Shown: positions 1 to 10,278, counted from the first letter of the stretch. The stretch is DNA of 64,000 nt from Enterococcus rotai (GCF_001465345.1 NZ_CP013655.1:2738102-2802101), one strand, 5' to 3'. Translations and numbers: made by a program. Notes: a model not told the origin generated them from the sequence alone.

Positions 1-672
<672 letters not shown>

Positions 673-680
673 ATAAGATA

Positions 681-723
681 AAAGGACAAAAACGAGAAAA
701 AAACTCGTTTTTGTCCTTTTTTT
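681..723 (+). terminator. Rho-independent terminator after GH1 gene
   Basis: Perfect stem AAAGGACAAAAACGAG / CTCGTTTTTGTCCTTT with an A-rich loop, running into a T tract, right after the GH1 stop codon. Confidence 0.92.
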
Positions 724-885
724 GTAACCTGTTACGTAAAATGGAACAAAATACAAGCTACTGTTCTTCTCATCAAGAGTTTAGAAACCGCTTTAAAAAG
801 AGTAGACTTCGAGGTATGCTTATCTCGTCAAAAGGAAAACTCGAGGACTCCGACATTAAAAATCAAAAATAGATTGGTGGAAGAC

Positions 886-1914
886 ATGATGAAAAAAAGA
901 GACTTTGTCGATACAAATGATTTTACGAAAGCAGAAATCGATTTTATGATCCAATTGGCTTTAAAATTGAAAGAATCCATTAAAAATGGCTATTATCCTC
1001 CGCTCTTAAAAGATAAAACGCTTGGAATGATTTTTGAACAATCGTCAACTCGTACCAGAGTATCATTTGAAACCGCCATGACCCAGCTCGGCGGACATGC
1101 CCAATATTTAGCACCGGGTCAAATTCAATTAGGTGGGCATGAGTCTTTAGGAGATACAGCCAGAGTATTATCCCGATTAGTCGATATTTTAATGGCTCGT
1201 GTTGAACGCCATCAAACAATCGTTGATTTAGCTAAAGACGCAACGATTCCAGTTATCAACGGCATGAGTGATTATAATCATCCAACACAAGAATTAGGCG
1301 ACATTATTACCATGACAGAACATTTACCAGTAGGTAAAAAACTCAGTGATTGTAAAATTGTCTTTGTTGGAGATGCGACTCAAGTCTGTGTGTCTACAAT
1401 GTTTATGGCAACAAAAATGGGGATGGATTTTGTTCAGTTCGGACCAAAAGGATTTCAAATCAAAGCCGAAACTCTTGCTATCGGCAAAAAAAATGCTGAG
1501 CTTTCTGGCGGTAGTGTCTTAATTACAGAAAATGCTGAAGAAGCGATGAAAGATGCTGATTTTATTTATACAGATGTTTGGTACGGTTTATATGAAGCGG
1601 AACTATCAGAAGAAGAGCGAATGGCGACATTCTATCCGAAGTACCAAGTTAATAAATCATTGATCGATATGGCTGCACCTCACGTTAAATTTTTACATTG
1701 CTTACCTGCAACCAGAGGAGAAGAAGTCACCGATGAAGTCTTAGATGCTCCTTACTCTGTTGTTTTAGATGAAGCTGAAAATCGTTTAACAGCCATGCGT
1801 TCATTATTAGTCTATTTCATGAATCCGTATTTAGATTATGCCAGTGAAGCAGTTGGTGAGCAGTATGATGCGGAATTTGAATTAATGTTAAGAAATGCTG
1901 TAGTTGCTAAGTGA
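886..1914 (+). CDS. ptcA: putrescine carbamoyltransferase
   Basis: Cytoplasmic enzyme of the agmatine deiminase pathway: it phosphorolyses carbamoylputrescine to putrescine and carbamoyl phosphate. The 342-residue protein has the carbamoyl-phosphate motif SSTRTR near residue 55, HPTQE near 130 and [10 protein letters not shown] near 270, plus [13 protein letters not shown], which I recognise from enterococcal PTC rather than ornithine carbamoyltransferase. Length agrees with the family (about 340). The start is ATG 886, with TGGTGG just upstream; a TTG at 874 is in frame but has no better site. It is first in the ptcA-aguD-aguA-aguC-aguA2-rpiR cluster, which supports PTC over OTC. Sometimes named aguB or agcB. 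Confidence 0.93.
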   Translation: MMKKRDFVDTNDFTKAEIDFMIQLALKLKESIKNGYYPPLLKDKTLGMIFEQSSTRTRVSFETAMTQLGGHAQYLAPGQIQLGGHESLGDTARVLSRLVDILMARVERHQTIVDLAKDATIPVINGMSDYNHPTQELGDIITMTEHLPVGKKLSDCKIVFVGDATQVCVSTMFMATKMGMDFVQFGPKGFQIKAETLAIGKKNAELSGGSVLITENAEEAMKDADFIYTDVWYGLYEAELSEEERMATFYPKYQVNKSLIDMAAPHVKFLHCLPATRGEEVTDEVLDAPYSVVLDEAENRLTAMRSLLVYFMNPYLDYASEAVGEQYDAEFELMLRNAVVAK

Positions 1915-2006
1915 TTTTAAAGAAATAATGGAATAGAAGCAGAACTGATCGTTAATTGTTTTCTCCTTCTATTTCCATTTTCTTTAATGAAAGGTGCGTA
2001 CAAAGC

Positions 2007-3413
2007 ATGAAAGAAAAAAAGAAATTTCGGTTGTTTGACGCAGTTCTAATGGCGGTTGTTGTCATCCTTGTTGTGGAATCTGCCGCTCCAGCCGCTGCTA
2101 TTGGCTCCTCGCAATTTTTCTGGTGGGGGATTTTACTTATTTTGTTCTTTTTACCGTATGGTTTAATTTCAGCTGAACTAGGGACGACGTATACTGGAGA
2201 TGGAGGAATTTATGATTGGGTAAAAATGGCTTTCGGTCGTCGCTGGGGTGCTCGAGTAGCTTGGTTTTATTGGATCAATTTCCCAATTTGGATGGCAAGT
2301 TTAGCTGTTTTATTTACAGAGGTCATGACTCAAATTTTCGGATTAGAATTAGGGACACCCGTTTTGATCGTAGGACAGTTAGTCTTTATTTGGGCCGTTA
2401 CGTTTATTAGTTGTTTTCCAGTTAGTGATAGTAAATGGATCTTAAATCTAGCAGCATTTGCTAAAGTAGCCATCATGGTTTGTTTAGGTGTTTTAGGAAT
2501 TTATCACGCTGTGACCAAAGGGATGGCAAACGATTTTTCTGGTAGAGCGTTACTGCCAAGTTTTGATTTGGAAAGTTTAAGTTTTATTTCGGTGATACTA
2601 TTTAACTTTTTAGGGTTTGAAGTGGTCACAACACTTGCCAGTGATATGGAGAATCCTAAAAAACAAATTCCTCAAGCCATTATTTTCGGTGGTATTTTAA
2701 TTGCCTTCTTCTATCTCTTTGCTGCATTTGGGATGGGAGCAGCAGTTCCAGCAGATCAATTGTCGACATCTGGTGGTTTGATCGATAGCTTTATTTTATT
2801 GGTTGGTGGAATCAATCCATTTGTCATCATAATTGGGTTATTGTTTATGTATACATTAGCAGCAAATCTGATTTCTTGGGCTTTAGGAGTCAACTATGTT
2901 GCCTTTTACGCTGCTAAAAATCATGATATGCCAAAAGTATTTGCAAAAGAAAATCCTAAAAATGAAATGCCAGTAGGCGCATCTATCGTCAATGGAATCG
3001 TCGCTTCAGTCTTAGTGATTGCAGCACCCTTTATTCCAAATGAAAATATTTTTTGGGCCTTCTTCGCTTTAAATGTGGTGGCATTATTAATTTCATATAT
3101 TATGATGTTCCCAGCTTTCTTAAAATTACGTAAAATCGATCCTGATCAAGAACGACCGTTTAAAGTACCAGGTGGGCCAACTTTACTAAAAATAATTGCC
3201 TATGTACCATTTGTTTTATTAGTTATTACCTTATTTTTCTCAGTCGTACCATTATCTAGTACGGAATTTAGTGAGAAAATCCCGATTCTAATTGGAACAG
3301 TTGTTGCCACGATCATAGGTGAAATTTGTATTCGTCTAGGCGATAAAGAATATGCTAAAAAACAAGTAGAAAAAAATCAAGATAAAAGGAGTGTCGAACA
3401 TGAAAACAATTGA
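2007..3413 (+). CDS. aguD: agmatine/putrescine antiporter (APC family)
   Basis: A 468-residue membrane protein with about 12 hydrophobic segments and an APC-superfamily N-terminus ([20 protein letters not shown]). Its place between putrescine carbamoyltransferase and agmatine deiminase identifies it as the exchanger that brings in agmatine and exports putrescine. The start is ATG 2007, preceded by GAAAGGTG; an in-frame upstream extension to 1956 has no ribosome site. The last 14 bases overlap aguA, which suggests translational coupling. The C-terminus is charged and cytoplasmic. Substrate assignment rests on operon context; the fold is clear. Confidence 0.88.
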   Translation: MKEKKKFRLFDAVLMAVVVILVVESAAPAAAIGSSQFFWWGILLILFFLPYGLISAELGTTYTGDGGIYDWVKMAFGRRWGARVAWFYWINFPIWMASLAVLFTEVMTQIFGLELGTPVLIVGQLVFIWAVTFISCFPVSDSKWILNLAAFAKVAIMVCLGVLGIYHAVTKGMANDFSGRALLPSFDLESLSFISVILFNFLGFEVVTTLASDMENPKKQIPQAIIFGGILIAFFYLFAAFGMGAAVPADQLSTSGGLIDSFILLVGGINPFVIIIGLLFMYTLAANLISWALGVNYVAFYAAKNHDMPKVFAKENPKNEMPVGASIVNGIVASVLVIAAPFIPNENIFWAFFALNVVALLISYIMMFPAFLKLRKIDPDQERPFKVPGGPTLLKIIAYVPFVLLVITLFFSVVPLSSTEFSEKIPILIGTVVATIIGEICIRLGDKEYAKKQVEKNQDKRSVEHENN

Positions 3414-4491
3414 TAGCTCACCAAAAAAAGATGGATTTCGGATGCCAGGAGAATTTGAACCTCATCAAGGAGTCTATATCTTATGGCCGGAACGTCCAGA
3501 TAATTGGCGAAATGGTGGTAAACCAGCTCAGAAAACCTTTGTAGAGGTAGCCGTTGCAATCAGTGAATTTGAACCTGTGACGGTTGGTGTATCTGCTGAA
3601 CAATATGATAATGCTCGTCATATGTTACCTGAAAGTGTTCGGGTTGTTGAAATAGCGAATGATGATGCTTGGGTTCGAGATTGTGGACCGACCTTTGTCA
3701 AAAACGACGAAGGGGAAATCCGTGGTGTGGATTGGACCTTTAATTCATGGGGCGGCTTAGTCGACGGTCTTTATTTCCCTTGGGACAAAGATGATCAAGT
3801 AGCACAAAAAATTTGTGAAGTAGAGTGGAAAGATCGTTATCGCCTAAATGATTTTGTCTTAGAAGGTGGTTCAATTCATGTGGATGGTGAAGGGACGTTA
3901 ATCACGACAGAAGAGTGCTTACTTTCAGAAGGTCGAAATGCTCAACTTTCAAAAGAACAAATCGAACAAGTCTTAAAAGAATATCTTTCATTAGAAAAGA
4001 TTATTTGGCTAAAACGCGGTATTTATCTAGATGAAACGAATGGTCACGTAGATAATATCGTTAATTTTGTAAAACCAGGTGAAGTCGTTTTGGCTTGGAC
4101 GGATGATCAAAATGATCCACAATATGAAATTTCTAAAGAATGCTTAGCTATTTTAGAAAATGAAACAGATGCTAAAGGTCGAAAACTGGTTATCCATAAA
4201 TTATATGTACCAAAACCTATTTTGATTACTGAAGAAGAAAGCTTCGGTGTTGATGCAGTAGCAGGTACATTACCGCGAGAAAAAGGGGACCGTTTAGCTG
4301 CCAGTTATGCAAATTATTATACGGCCAATGGTGGGATCGTTTTACCGTTATTCGATGATCCAAATGATGAAAAAGCCATAAGTTTATTGCAAGAATTATA
4401 TCCTGATAGAAAAGTTGTTGGTGTACCTGCAAGAGAAATTCTTTTAGGTGGTGGCAATATCCATTGTATCACCCAACAAGTACCAAAATGA
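3400..4491 (+). CDS. aguA: agmatine deiminase
   Basis: Hydrolyses agmatine to carbamoylputrescine and ammonia; member of the guanidine-modifying (peptidyl-arginine-deiminase-like) superfamily. The 363-residue protein keeps the expected active-site set: WVRDCGP (Asp94), LEGGSIH (Glu155, Gly157), NGHVDN (His216, Asp218) and GGNIHC with nucleophile Cys356 near the end. Start ATG 3400 is preceded by AAGGAG and overlaps the aguD end. Contrast with the paralogue at 5564, which has lost several of these residues. This copy is predicted to be the active enzyme. Confidence 0.95.
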   Translation: MKTIDSSPKKDGFRMPGEFEPHQGVYILWPERPDNWRNGGKPAQKTFVEVAVAISEFEPVTVGVSAEQYDNARHMLPESVRVVEIANDDAWVRDCGPTFVKNDEGEIRGVDWTFNSWGGLVDGLYFPWDKDDQVAQKICEVEWKDRYRLNDFVLEGGSIHVDGEGTLITTEECLLSEGRNAQLSKEQIEQVLKEYLSLEKIIWLKRGIYLDETNGHVDNIVNFVKPGEVVLAWTDDQNDPQYEISKECLAILENETDAKGRKLVIHKLYVPKPILITEEESFGVDAVAGTLPREKGDRLAASYANYYTANGGIVLPLFDDPNDEKAISLLQELYPDRKVVGVPAREILLGGGNIHCITQQVPK

Positions 4492-4501
4492 GGTGGAACC
4501 T

Positions 4502-5440
4502 ATGAAAAAACGTATTGTAGTAGCTTTAGGAGGAAATGCGATCCTGACAACGGATCCTAGTGCTAAAGGTCAGCAAAAGGCTTTAGCGCACACGGCGTAT
4601 TATTTAGCTGATTTTATTGAGGCAGGACATGAATTGATCATCACGCATGGCAATGGTCCACAAGTTGGCAACTTATTACTGCAGCAGCAATTAGGAGCAA
4701 CAGAGAAAAATCCAGCTATGCCAGTTGACACAGCTGTTGCAATGACTCAAGGCAGCATTGGCTATTGGTTAGAAAATGCATTAGTAGCTGAGTTGAAAAA
4801 AAGAAATCTCTCTAAAAATACCGCTACAATTCTAACTCAAGTCGTTGTTAGCGAAACTGATCCAGCATTTCAAGCACCAAGTAAACCGATTGGTCCTTTT
4901 TTAAGTAAAGAAGAAATGGAAGTCGAAAAACAACAGACATCTGCCGTTTTTGTCGAGGATTCAGGCCGAGGTTTTCGTAAAGTGGTTCCTTCACCAAAGC
5001 CAATCGATATCGTTGAATATCCTGTGATCCAACAAATGGTAGAAAACGGGATTATCACGATTGCTGGAGGTGGAGGTGGCATTCCCGTAGTGATCAAAGA
5101 GGGAATTTATCAAGGAGTTGAAGCTGTCATCGATAAAGACTTTGCTTCTGAAAAAATCGCGGCTTTAGTGCATGCAGATATGTTGGTTATATTAACAGGT
5201 GTAGATCATGTTAGTATCAATTTTAATCAACCAAACCAAGCGGATTTAACTAAAGTTCGTGTCGCTGAAATTGAAAAGTATATTGAAGACAATCAGTTTG
5301 CACCTGGCAGTATGTTGCCAAAAGTTCAAGCAGCAATAACCTTTATTAAAGAAAATGCTAAAGGTAAAGCGGTGATTACCTCCTTAGAAAATATCAAAAA
5401 TTTATTAGAAGAAGAAACCGGCACAATCATTACTGCTTAG
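4502..5440 (+). CDS. aguC: catabolic carbamate kinase
   Basis: Converts carbamoyl phosphate plus ADP to ATP, carbon dioxide and ammonia, the energy-yielding last step of agmatine catabolism. The 312-residue protein has the amino-acid-kinase opening [20 protein letters not shown] near residue 50, AGGGGGIPV near 210 and [13 protein letters not shown] near 270, all typical of carbamate kinases. The start is ATG 4502 after GAGGTGG, 10 bases behind aguA. A terminator follows, so aguA2 beyond it may be partly uncoupled. Confidence 0.95.
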   Translation: MKKRIVVALGGNAILTTDPSAKGQQKALAHTAYYLADFIEAGHELIITHGNGPQVGNLLLQQQLGATEKNPAMPVDTAVAMTQGSIGYWLENALVAELKKRNLSKNTATILTQVVVSETDPAFQAPSKPIGPFLSKEEMEVEKQQTSAVFVEDSGRGFRKVVPSPKPIDIVEYPVIQQMVENGIITIAGGGGGIPVVIKEGIYQGVEAVIDKDFASEKIAALVHADMLVILTGVDHVSINFNQPNQADLTKVRVAEIEKYIEDNQFAPGSMLPKVQAAITFIKENAKGKAVITSLENIKNLLEEETGTIITA

Positions 5441-5448
5441 TTTTAATA

Positions 5449-5487
5449 AGAAGAGTAGGGGCAAAAACTAGTTTCTACTCTTTTTTT
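5449..5487 (+). terminator. terminator between aguC and aguA2
   Basis: Stem AAGAGTAG / CTACTCTT with a 16-base loop that can itself pair, followed by seven T. It would reduce read-through from the first four agu genes into aguA2-rpiR. Confidence 0.8.
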
Positions 5488-5563
5488 CTGATATATTAAA
5501 AATATATCGCTTACATACTGAAATAATAAAGAGTGACCGATAAAGTAAAGGAGTGCAGCTCGT

Positions 5564-6661
5564 ATGAAATTAACAACTAGCAATCCTAAAGAGGATGGCT
5601 TTTTTGCACCAGGAGAATTTGATCCACATGAAGAAACATATCTGATTTGGCCGGAGCGAGCTGATAATTGGCGTAATGGTGGGAAACCTGCTCAAGCAGC
5701 CTATGCAGCCGTAGCTAAAGCAATTGCATTGTTTGAGCCTGTTACTATGTTGGTTTCTGCTAAACAATACAAAAATGTCCGCCAATCATTACCAGAAAAA
5801 ATCAGAGTACTGGAAATGAGCAATAATGATGCTTGGATCAAGGATTATGGTCCAATTTATGTAACGAACGAAAAAGGGGAAGTTCGTGGAGTTGACTGGC
5901 GCTTTAATGCTTGGGGCGGCTTATTAGATGGACTATATTTTCCTTGGGATCAAGATGATTTGATTGCTGAAAAATTATGCGAGTTCAATCGAATCGATTA
6001 TTATTCTTTGAAGGAATTTATTTTAGAGGGGTGTTCTATTCATTTAGATGGAGATGGAACATTGTATACAACTGAAGAAGTTTTACTTTCAGAAGGTAGA
6101 AATGGTAAACTCTCTAAAGAGGAAATCGAAACGATCTTAAAAAGCTACTGTAATGTAGAAAAAATCATTTGGCTAAAACAAGGCTTCTTTTTAGACGAGA
6201 CGAACGGTGATATTGATAATATGCTCAATGTGGTACGACCAGGTGAGCTTGTTTTGACGTGGACAGATGATCCTGAAGATCCTCAGTATGAGATTTCTAA
6301 GGCTGCTTATGAACAATTAAAAAATGAAACGGATGCCAAAGGTCGAAAATTGACTATTCACAAAATGTTGATGCCTGAACCCATGTATATTACAACCGAA
6401 GAAAGTCAGGGAGTAGACCCAGTCAATGGCATGTTGCCAAGATTTCCTGGAGATCGACTGACTGCTAGCTATGTTAGTTATTATACGGCGAATGGCGGTA
6501 TTATCTATCCCTTATTTAATGATAAAAATGATCAGGCAGCTGGAGAATTATTGGAAACATTATACCCAGACCGCAAAATTATCGGCGTTCCTGCTAGGGA
6601 AATTTTATTAGGCGGTGGAAATATTCATTGTATTGCACAAAGTATTCCTAAAATTAGGTAG
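5564..6661 (+). CDS. agmatine deiminase paralogue, probably catalytically impaired
   Basis: A 365-residue homologue of the aguA product, colinear over its whole length. Several active-site positions differ: WIKDYGP replaces WVRDCGP (Arg93 to Lys, Cys95 to Tyr), LEGCSIH replaces LEGGSIH (Gly157 to Cys), and NGDIDN replaces NGHVDN, so the catalytic His216 is Asp. The nucleophile Cys356 (GGNIHC) is kept. From memory, Listeria monocytogenes has the same gene order, and its AguA2 with Cys157 was reported inactive. The start is ATG 5564 after AAAGGAG. Its frame is intact and it is followed directly by the regulator gene, so a sensory, structural or altered-substrate role is possible. I infer weak or no deiminase activity. 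Confidence 0.85.
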   Translation: MKLTTSNPKEDGFFAPGEFDPHEETYLIWPERADNWRNGGKPAQAAYAAVAKAIALFEPVTMLVSAKQYKNVRQSLPEKIRVLEMSNNDAWIKDYGPIYVTNEKGEVRGVDWRFNAWGGLLDGLYFPWDQDDLIAEKLCEFNRIDYYSLKEFILEGCSIHLDGDGTLYTTEEVLLSEGRNGKLSKEEIETILKSYCNVEKIIWLKQGFFLDETNGDIDNMLNVVRPGELVLTWTDDPEDPQYEISKAAYEQLKNETDAKGRKLTIHKMLMPEPMYITTEESQGVDPVNGMLPRFPGDRLTASYVSYYTANGGIIYPLFNDKNDQAAGELLETLYPDRKIIGVPAREILLGGGNIHCIAQSIPKIR

Positions 6662-6672
6662 GAGGGAAATAG

Positions 6673-7470
6673 ATGGACTTTTTTGAAGTGGTAAACCCTC
6701 ATGTTTCAGAGTTAACAAAAAATGAGCACCTATTATTTGACTATGTTGTGAAAAATTTGAATGAAATTAAAAATAAAAGTATTCGAGAAGTAGCTGATGA
6801 TTGTTTTGTTTCCACAACGACTTTTTTGAGATTTGTTAGAAAAATTGGGTTTTCTGGTTATAGTGAATTTACAACTGTAATCAAATATACTCTTTTAAAC
6901 CAGAAAAAAGAAGAGAAAGTCAGTCCCTTTGTTGTGTCGCAAAAGGATTATCGGGAAGAGTATTTAAAGAATATCAATGAATCCGTTCGCGTGATCGATA
7001 AAAATAGTTTGCTCAAAGTCGGCGAATTTTTGAAGAAAAAGCCGATTATTTATTTATTTGCTAAAGGCATGAATAAACAGCTGATGCAATACGTAAAGTA
7101 TCTATTTGTCGCAGCTGGATTTTTAGTCGTATTTCCTGAAGATCAGTCGATGCGGGCAATTGTGCAACGGCAGATCAAATCAGAGGATATGGTATTTATT
7201 TTAACGTATCAAGGAAAAGATGAAGAATGGATTCAATTGATGCAATACTTAAAAAATGCGGCTCATCCACTGCTTGTTTCGATCACAGGAGCTGATAATA
7301 ACGTCGTACAAAATATGAGCGATATTAATTTTTATGTATTTACAGATGAACTTTTTTTAAATAAGATGGAAATTACGTCTCATATTTCAATGTTGGCGAT
7401 CATGGAATTGATTTTATATCAATATTTAGATAATGCTGAAGAAGGGGAGTATCATTTAGTTTTTAAATAA
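6673..7470 (+). CDS. RpiR-family transcriptional regulator of the agu cluster
   Basis: A 265-residue protein with an N-terminal RpiR-type helix-turn-helix (residues 1-75, including SIREVADDCFVSTTTFLRFV) and a C-terminal SIS-like alpha/beta domain (about 110-245) that normally binds a phosphosugar. The start is ATG 6673 after TAGGAGGGAA, 11 bases behind aguA2. It is the only regulator in the agu cluster, so it is the likely controller, though the ligand of an RpiR protein over an agmatine operon is not obvious. The SIS-like domain lacks a clear GxGxS sugar-phosphate signature. Confidence 0.8.
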   Translation: MDFFEVVNPHVSELTKNEHLLFDYVVKNLNEIKNKSIREVADDCFVSTTTFLRFVRKIGFSGYSEFTTVIKYTLLNQKKEEKVSPFVVSQKDYREEYLKNINESVRVIDKNSLLKVGEFLKKKPIIYLFAKGMNKQLMQYVKYLFVAAGFLVVFPEDQSMRAIVQRQIKSEDMVFILTYQGKDEEWIQLMQYLKNAAHPLLVSITGADNNVVQNMSDINFYVFTDELFLNKMEITSHISMLAIMELILYQYLDNAEEGEYHLVFK

Positions 7471-7512
7471 CTAGCCCTCATTTATATTTGTGAAATATTT
7501 ATCGAAAATAAC

Positions 7513-7555
7513 AAAAAAAGTTGCCTTGAACAAGCATCGTTCAGGACAACTTTTT
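7513..7555. terminator. bidirectional terminator
   Basis: Stem AAAAAGTTG-CCTTGAAC / GTTCAGG-CAACTTTTT between the convergent rpiR (+) and the small ORF (-). T runs lie on both sides. Confidence 0.88.
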
Positions 7556-7557
7556 GA

Positions 7558-7665
7558 CTATAGTTTGCCATAATCATGTTGATGTTTTGGTGTATGCTTC
7601 AACAATGAATAGGCAGCCAGCGTGATCGCAGATAATGTTGCTCCTGTAACTAAAATTTTTTTCAT
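7558..7665 (-). CDS. small single-span membrane peptide (35 aa)
   Basis: Reverse-strand ORF beginning MKKILVTGATLSAITLAA and ending HQHDYGKL. One hydrophobic segment covers residues 4-20, followed by a basic/histidine-rich tail. AAGGAATG lies upstream of the ATG and the gene ends at a strong terminator. I do not recognise the family. Signal-anchor organisation suggests membrane attachment with the tail outside or inside. It is real enough to annotate because of start site, terminator and composition, but no function can be given. Confidence 0.6.
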   Translation of the reverse strand: MKKILVTGATLSAITLAAYSLLKHTPKHQHDYGKL

Positions 7666-7725
7666 AAACATCATTCCTTTCTATAAAAGCGTCTATCTAT
7701 ACTTAAGTGCAAAAACTGCACATAC

Positions 7726-7814
7726 GTGGACGGTAGGATTCGAACCTACACCTCATCAGGTCGAGAATAAACATCCGTTAGTCCTCAAAGAGTTTTAACA
7801 CCACGTTCATCCAC
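7726..7814 (-). ncRNA. tRNA-like element with non-canonical D and anticodon arms
   Basis: Read on the minus strand, the 89-nt segment has a 7-bp acceptor stem (GTGGATG / CGTCCAC, one G-U), a perfect T arm (GTAGG TTCGAAT CCTAC) and a 4-bp variable-arm hairpin (ACCT GATG AGGT). The part that should hold D and anticodon arms instead folds as GTTA-CTC-TTT-GAG-TAAC plus a 14-nt loop closed by GAGGA/TTCTC. No CCA is encoded. It may be a decayed class II tRNA, a tRNA with an insertion, or a dedicated tRNA-like RNA. A short hairpin with GTGCA/TGCAC follows the 3' end. Confidence 0.55.
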
Positions 7815-7981
7815 AAAGTTATTGGTTGTTTACTATGATTAAACTATAACCTTAATAGATTAAATCAAACATAAAAAAGCTTGAAGAAAGTGTGAATTCG
7901 TTTGAACTTGTTATGAAGAGTATGAATATCTTTGCGAATAAAAAAACAAACGACTTAGAAAGGAAACGGATTACTCTGTGC

Positions 7982-7987
7982 TATAAT
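7982..7987 (+). promoter_or_regulatory. extended -10 box before fRMsr gene
   Basis: TGCTATAAT, an extended -10 with a perfect TATAAT; no good -35 hexamer is visible. It lies about 38 bases upstream of the start. Confidence 0.6.
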
Positions 7988-8024
7988 AAAAAGTAAATGA
8001 CTAGAAAAGAGCGTGACAGGAATA

Positions 8025-8501
8025 ATGTGGAAAACAACTGAAGAGAAAACAGCAGCCTACCAATTGCTAGTACAGCAACAAGCAGCAATCATTGAAATTG
8101 AGCATGATAAAATCGCTAATCTTGCAAATTCTTCTGCCTTATTAGCCGATGCCTTACCTCATACTGTTTTTGCAGGTTACTATTTATTTAATGGGGAAGA
8201 ATTAGTTTTAGGGCCATTTCAAGGAAAAGTTTCTTGTACACGAATCACGATGGGGAAAGGGGTCTGCGGAGAGTCAGCTGAAAAGCGTGAAACGTTAATC
8301 GTTGAAGATGTTAAAAATCATAAAAACTATATCTCTTGTGATTCAGCTGCTCGTTCTGAGATTGTTGTGCCGATGGTTAAGGATGGGAAGCTATTAGGTG
8401 TGTTAGATTTGGATAGTTCGATCACTCACGGCTATGACGAGGTGGATCAAACGTACTTGGAACAATTTGTTGAAGCCCTGTTAAAGAATACTGATTTCTA
8501 G
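8025..8501 (+). CDS. free methionine-(R)-sulfoxide reductase, GAF domain
   Basis: A 158-residue single GAF-domain protein. It has the fRMsr pattern [18 protein letters not shown], then [21 protein letters not shown], which supply the three conserved cysteines used for catalysis and disulfide exchange. It would reduce free methionine sulfoxide in the cytosol with thioredoxin. The start is ATG 8025 (AGGA just upstream); GTG 8013 is possible. It stands alone with its own extended -10 promoter. Assignment to MsrC/YtsP is from motif memory. Confidence 0.85.
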   Translation: MWKTTEEKTAAYQLLVQQQAAIIEIEHDKIANLANSSALLADALPHTVFAGYYLFNGEELVLGPFQGKVSCTRITMGKGVCGESAEKRETLIVEDVKNHKNYISCDSAARSEIVVPMVKDGKLLGVLDLDSSITHGYDEVDQTYLEQFVEALLKNTDF

Positions 8502-8579
8502 TTTAAGTTGAGCGTTCTTTTCGCGTAATCTATTTTGCCATGAGATAATCATTAAAAATAGAGCGAGAGGATGATTAAC

Positions 8580-9002
8580 ATGTTAGAAGTGTACTTGAAT
8601 TTTAAGAATGAGGCAAAGGCCGCGATCGCTTTTTATGAAACAGTGTTTGATGTGAAAAATGAAGGCATTATGACATTCGCAGATGCACCGGCAGATCCCG
8701 AACACCCAACGCCGGAAGCTTGGAAAGACTTGGTCATCAACTCTTCGATAACAATCGAAGGTGTACCTGTCATGATATCAGATGTACCAGATGGTATGGG
8801 CTTGACGTTTATTGAAGGCAATAATGTTTCGCTAGTAATCAATACAAATGATGAGGCAAAAATCGATCGAATTTTTAATCGTTTAGCAGAAGGTGGTAAA
8901 ATATCGATGCCGCTTGGGGAAACTTTTTGGGCTAAAAAATATGGTATGGTCGTTGATAAATTTGGAATCAATTGGATGCTTAATTACTCTGATGAGGCTT
9001 GA
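8580..9002 (+). CDS. VOC/PhnB-like protein
   Basis: A 140-residue vicinal-oxygen-chelate fold protein of the PhnB type: YLNFKNEAKAAIAFYETVF at the start, EGVPVMISDVPDG in the middle, and the closing FWAKKYGMVVDKFGINWML typical of this family. ATG 8580 is preferred over 8571 because GAGAGG sits nine bases before it. It has no pathway context. Proteins of this type are often labelled 3-demethylubiquinone-methyltransferase-like, which should not be taken as function. Confidence 0.82.
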   Translation: MLEVYLNFKNEAKAAIAFYETVFDVKNEGIMTFADAPADPEHPTPEAWKDLVINSSITIEGVPVMISDVPDGMGLTFIEGNNVSLVINTNDEAKIDRIFNRLAEGGKISMPLGETFWAKKYGMVVDKFGINWMLNYSDEA

Positions 9003-9031
9003 TTTTAAAGTTTAACACTATACATTTAATG

Positions 9032-9080
9032 AAAGATCACCAAGCTAGCACAAACTGCTGCGTTTATTGGTGGTCTTTTT
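9032..9080 (+). terminator. terminator after VOC gene
   Basis: AAAGATCACCAA / TTGGTGGTCTTT stem with one G-U pair, then T5. Confidence 0.85.
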
Positions 9081-9131
9081 ATGTTCGTAGCAAGTACTTA
9101 AGATCATTGTTTCATTTGGTTTGATTTCTGC

Positions 9132-9137
9132 TATAAT
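9132..9137 (+). promoter_or_regulatory. extended -10 box before SMR gene
   Basis: TGCTATAAT about 30 bases before the TTG start; no strong -35 seen. Confidence 0.5.
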
Positions 9138-9167
9138 GATTGAGGAAATAGTAAGGAGTGAGCGAGT

Positions 9168-9494
9168 TTGATTGGTTATCTATATCTTTTTGTAGCTATA
9201 ATAAGTGAGGTCATTGCCACAAATTTATTAAAAGCGACGGATGGTTTCAGTAAATTAATTCCATCTGTAGAATGCTTGATCGCTTATGTAGTTTGTTTTT
9301 ACAGTTTATCAAAAGCAATAAAATATATGCCATTAAATGTAGCGTATGCATTATGGGGAGCAGTGGGTATCATCTTAATTACTGTTTTTTCTGTTGTCTA
9401 TTGGAAAGAACAAATCAATACACCCACGATTATCGGACTTGGCTTTATTGTGATTGGAACGGTTTTAGTGAATGTATTTGGAACAGGTCATTGA
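9168..9494 (+). CDS. small multidrug resistance (SMR) transporter
   Basis: A 108-residue membrane protein with four hydrophobic helices. Glu14 lies in helix 1, where SMR proteins keep the proton/substrate-coupling acid, and the AYALWGAVG block lies in helix 3. It would act as an antiparallel dimer exporting cationic compounds in exchange for protons. The start is TTG 9168, nine bases after AAGGAG. It is a single gene, so not an EbrAB-type heteromer. Substrate is unknown; a guanidinium exporter is also possible. Confidence 0.85.
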   Translation: MIGYLYLFVAIISEVIATNLLKATDGFSKLIPSVECLIAYVVCFYSLSKAIKYMPLNVAYALWGAVGIILITVFSVVYWKEQINTPTIIGLGFIVIGTVLVNVFGTGH

Positions 9495-9570
9495 TTTTTA
9501 GAGCCAAAGTCAAATAAGAGAAGCTTGTTATCTTGTTCAGCTAAAAGGTGGAAGAAGCAACGTTTGATCC

Positions 9571-9599
9571 TTTAAATGTTTAAAAAAATATGTTATACT
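9571..9599 (+). promoter_or_regulatory. ssrA promoter
   Basis: TTTAAA (9571-9576), 17-bp spacer, TATACT (9594-9599). The mature RNA begins about 35 bases downstream, as expected for RNase P processing. Confidence 0.65.
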
Positions 9600-9633
9600 A
9601 ACAAAAGCGTATAGTATGCTATTTAATCTTAAC

Positions 9634-9998
9634 GGGGACGTTACGGATTCGACAGGCATAGTTGAGCTTGAATCGCGTTTCGTAGGTTACGTCTACGTAA
9701 AAACGTTACAGTTAAATATAACTGCTAAAAACACAAACAATACTTTCGCTCTAGCTGCGTAAAAACAGCGGGTGAAGATCCTCTCGGCATCGCCCATGTG
9801 CTCGAGTAAGGGTCTCAAATTAAGTGGGATACGCTAAATTTTTCCGTCTGTAAAATTTAGAAGAGATCATCAGACTAGCGAGAGTTTGGGCCTGTTATGC
9901 GGCATAAGCTTCAGCGAAACCTTAAAATAGTATGACTATGAACGTAGAAGTTTAAGTGACAATGTGTTTGGACGCGGGTTCGACTCCCGCCGTCTCCA
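9634..9998 (+). ncRNA. ssrA: tmRNA
   Basis: The tRNA-like ends pair (GGGGACG with CGTCTCC) and the T arm GCGGGTTCGACTCCCGC is present near the 3' end. The internal reading frame from 9724 codes AKNTNNTFALAA followed by TAA, the enterococcal degradation tag with its ALAA end. Length of about 365 nt is normal. It rescues stalled ribosomes with SmpB. CCA is not encoded. The 3' end is a classic integration site for phages and islands, and accessory genes follow. Confidence 0.97.
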
Positions 9999-10032
9999 TT
10001 TTTAGTAAATGTGAGAAGAAAAGTTGAAATGT

Positions 10033-10079
10033 AAAAACAGTTATAAATGCTTTTGTATAGGCGTTTATAGCTGTTTTTT
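10033..10079 (+). terminator. ssrA terminator
   Basis: Inverted repeat AAAACAGTTATAAATGC / GCGTTTATAGCTGTTTT with G-U pairs and a T6 run. Confidence 0.82.
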
Positions 10080-10278
10080 GTTTTTGGAGAAAAGTTAAGA
10101 AAAAGAAAGTAACGCAAAAGTGAGTATAAGCGTACCTGTATTTTTTTGTAAAGATTAAACTAAGTAATATATTAGTAAAATGGTACCACCATTAACCATT
10201 CAACATTTTTTACAACTCCGCTCAACCACTATAAACTAAAAAAAGAACACCTATCTATGTGTTCGTCATAATCATCAG

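Noticed and set aside
783-796. cre-like site upstream of ptcA (AGAAACCGCTTTAA)
   Set aside because: Two mismatches at the conserved outer TG/CA positions; not enough to annotate.
874-1914. Ornithine carbamoyltransferase as name for the first agu gene
   Set aside because: The [13 protein letters not shown] region and the operon context indicate putrescine carbamoyltransferase.
9911-10117. 68-residue minus-strand ORF with GGSRTRVQT
   Set aside because: It is the complement of the tmRNA tRNA-like domain; such ORFs arise antisense to tRNA-type sequences.
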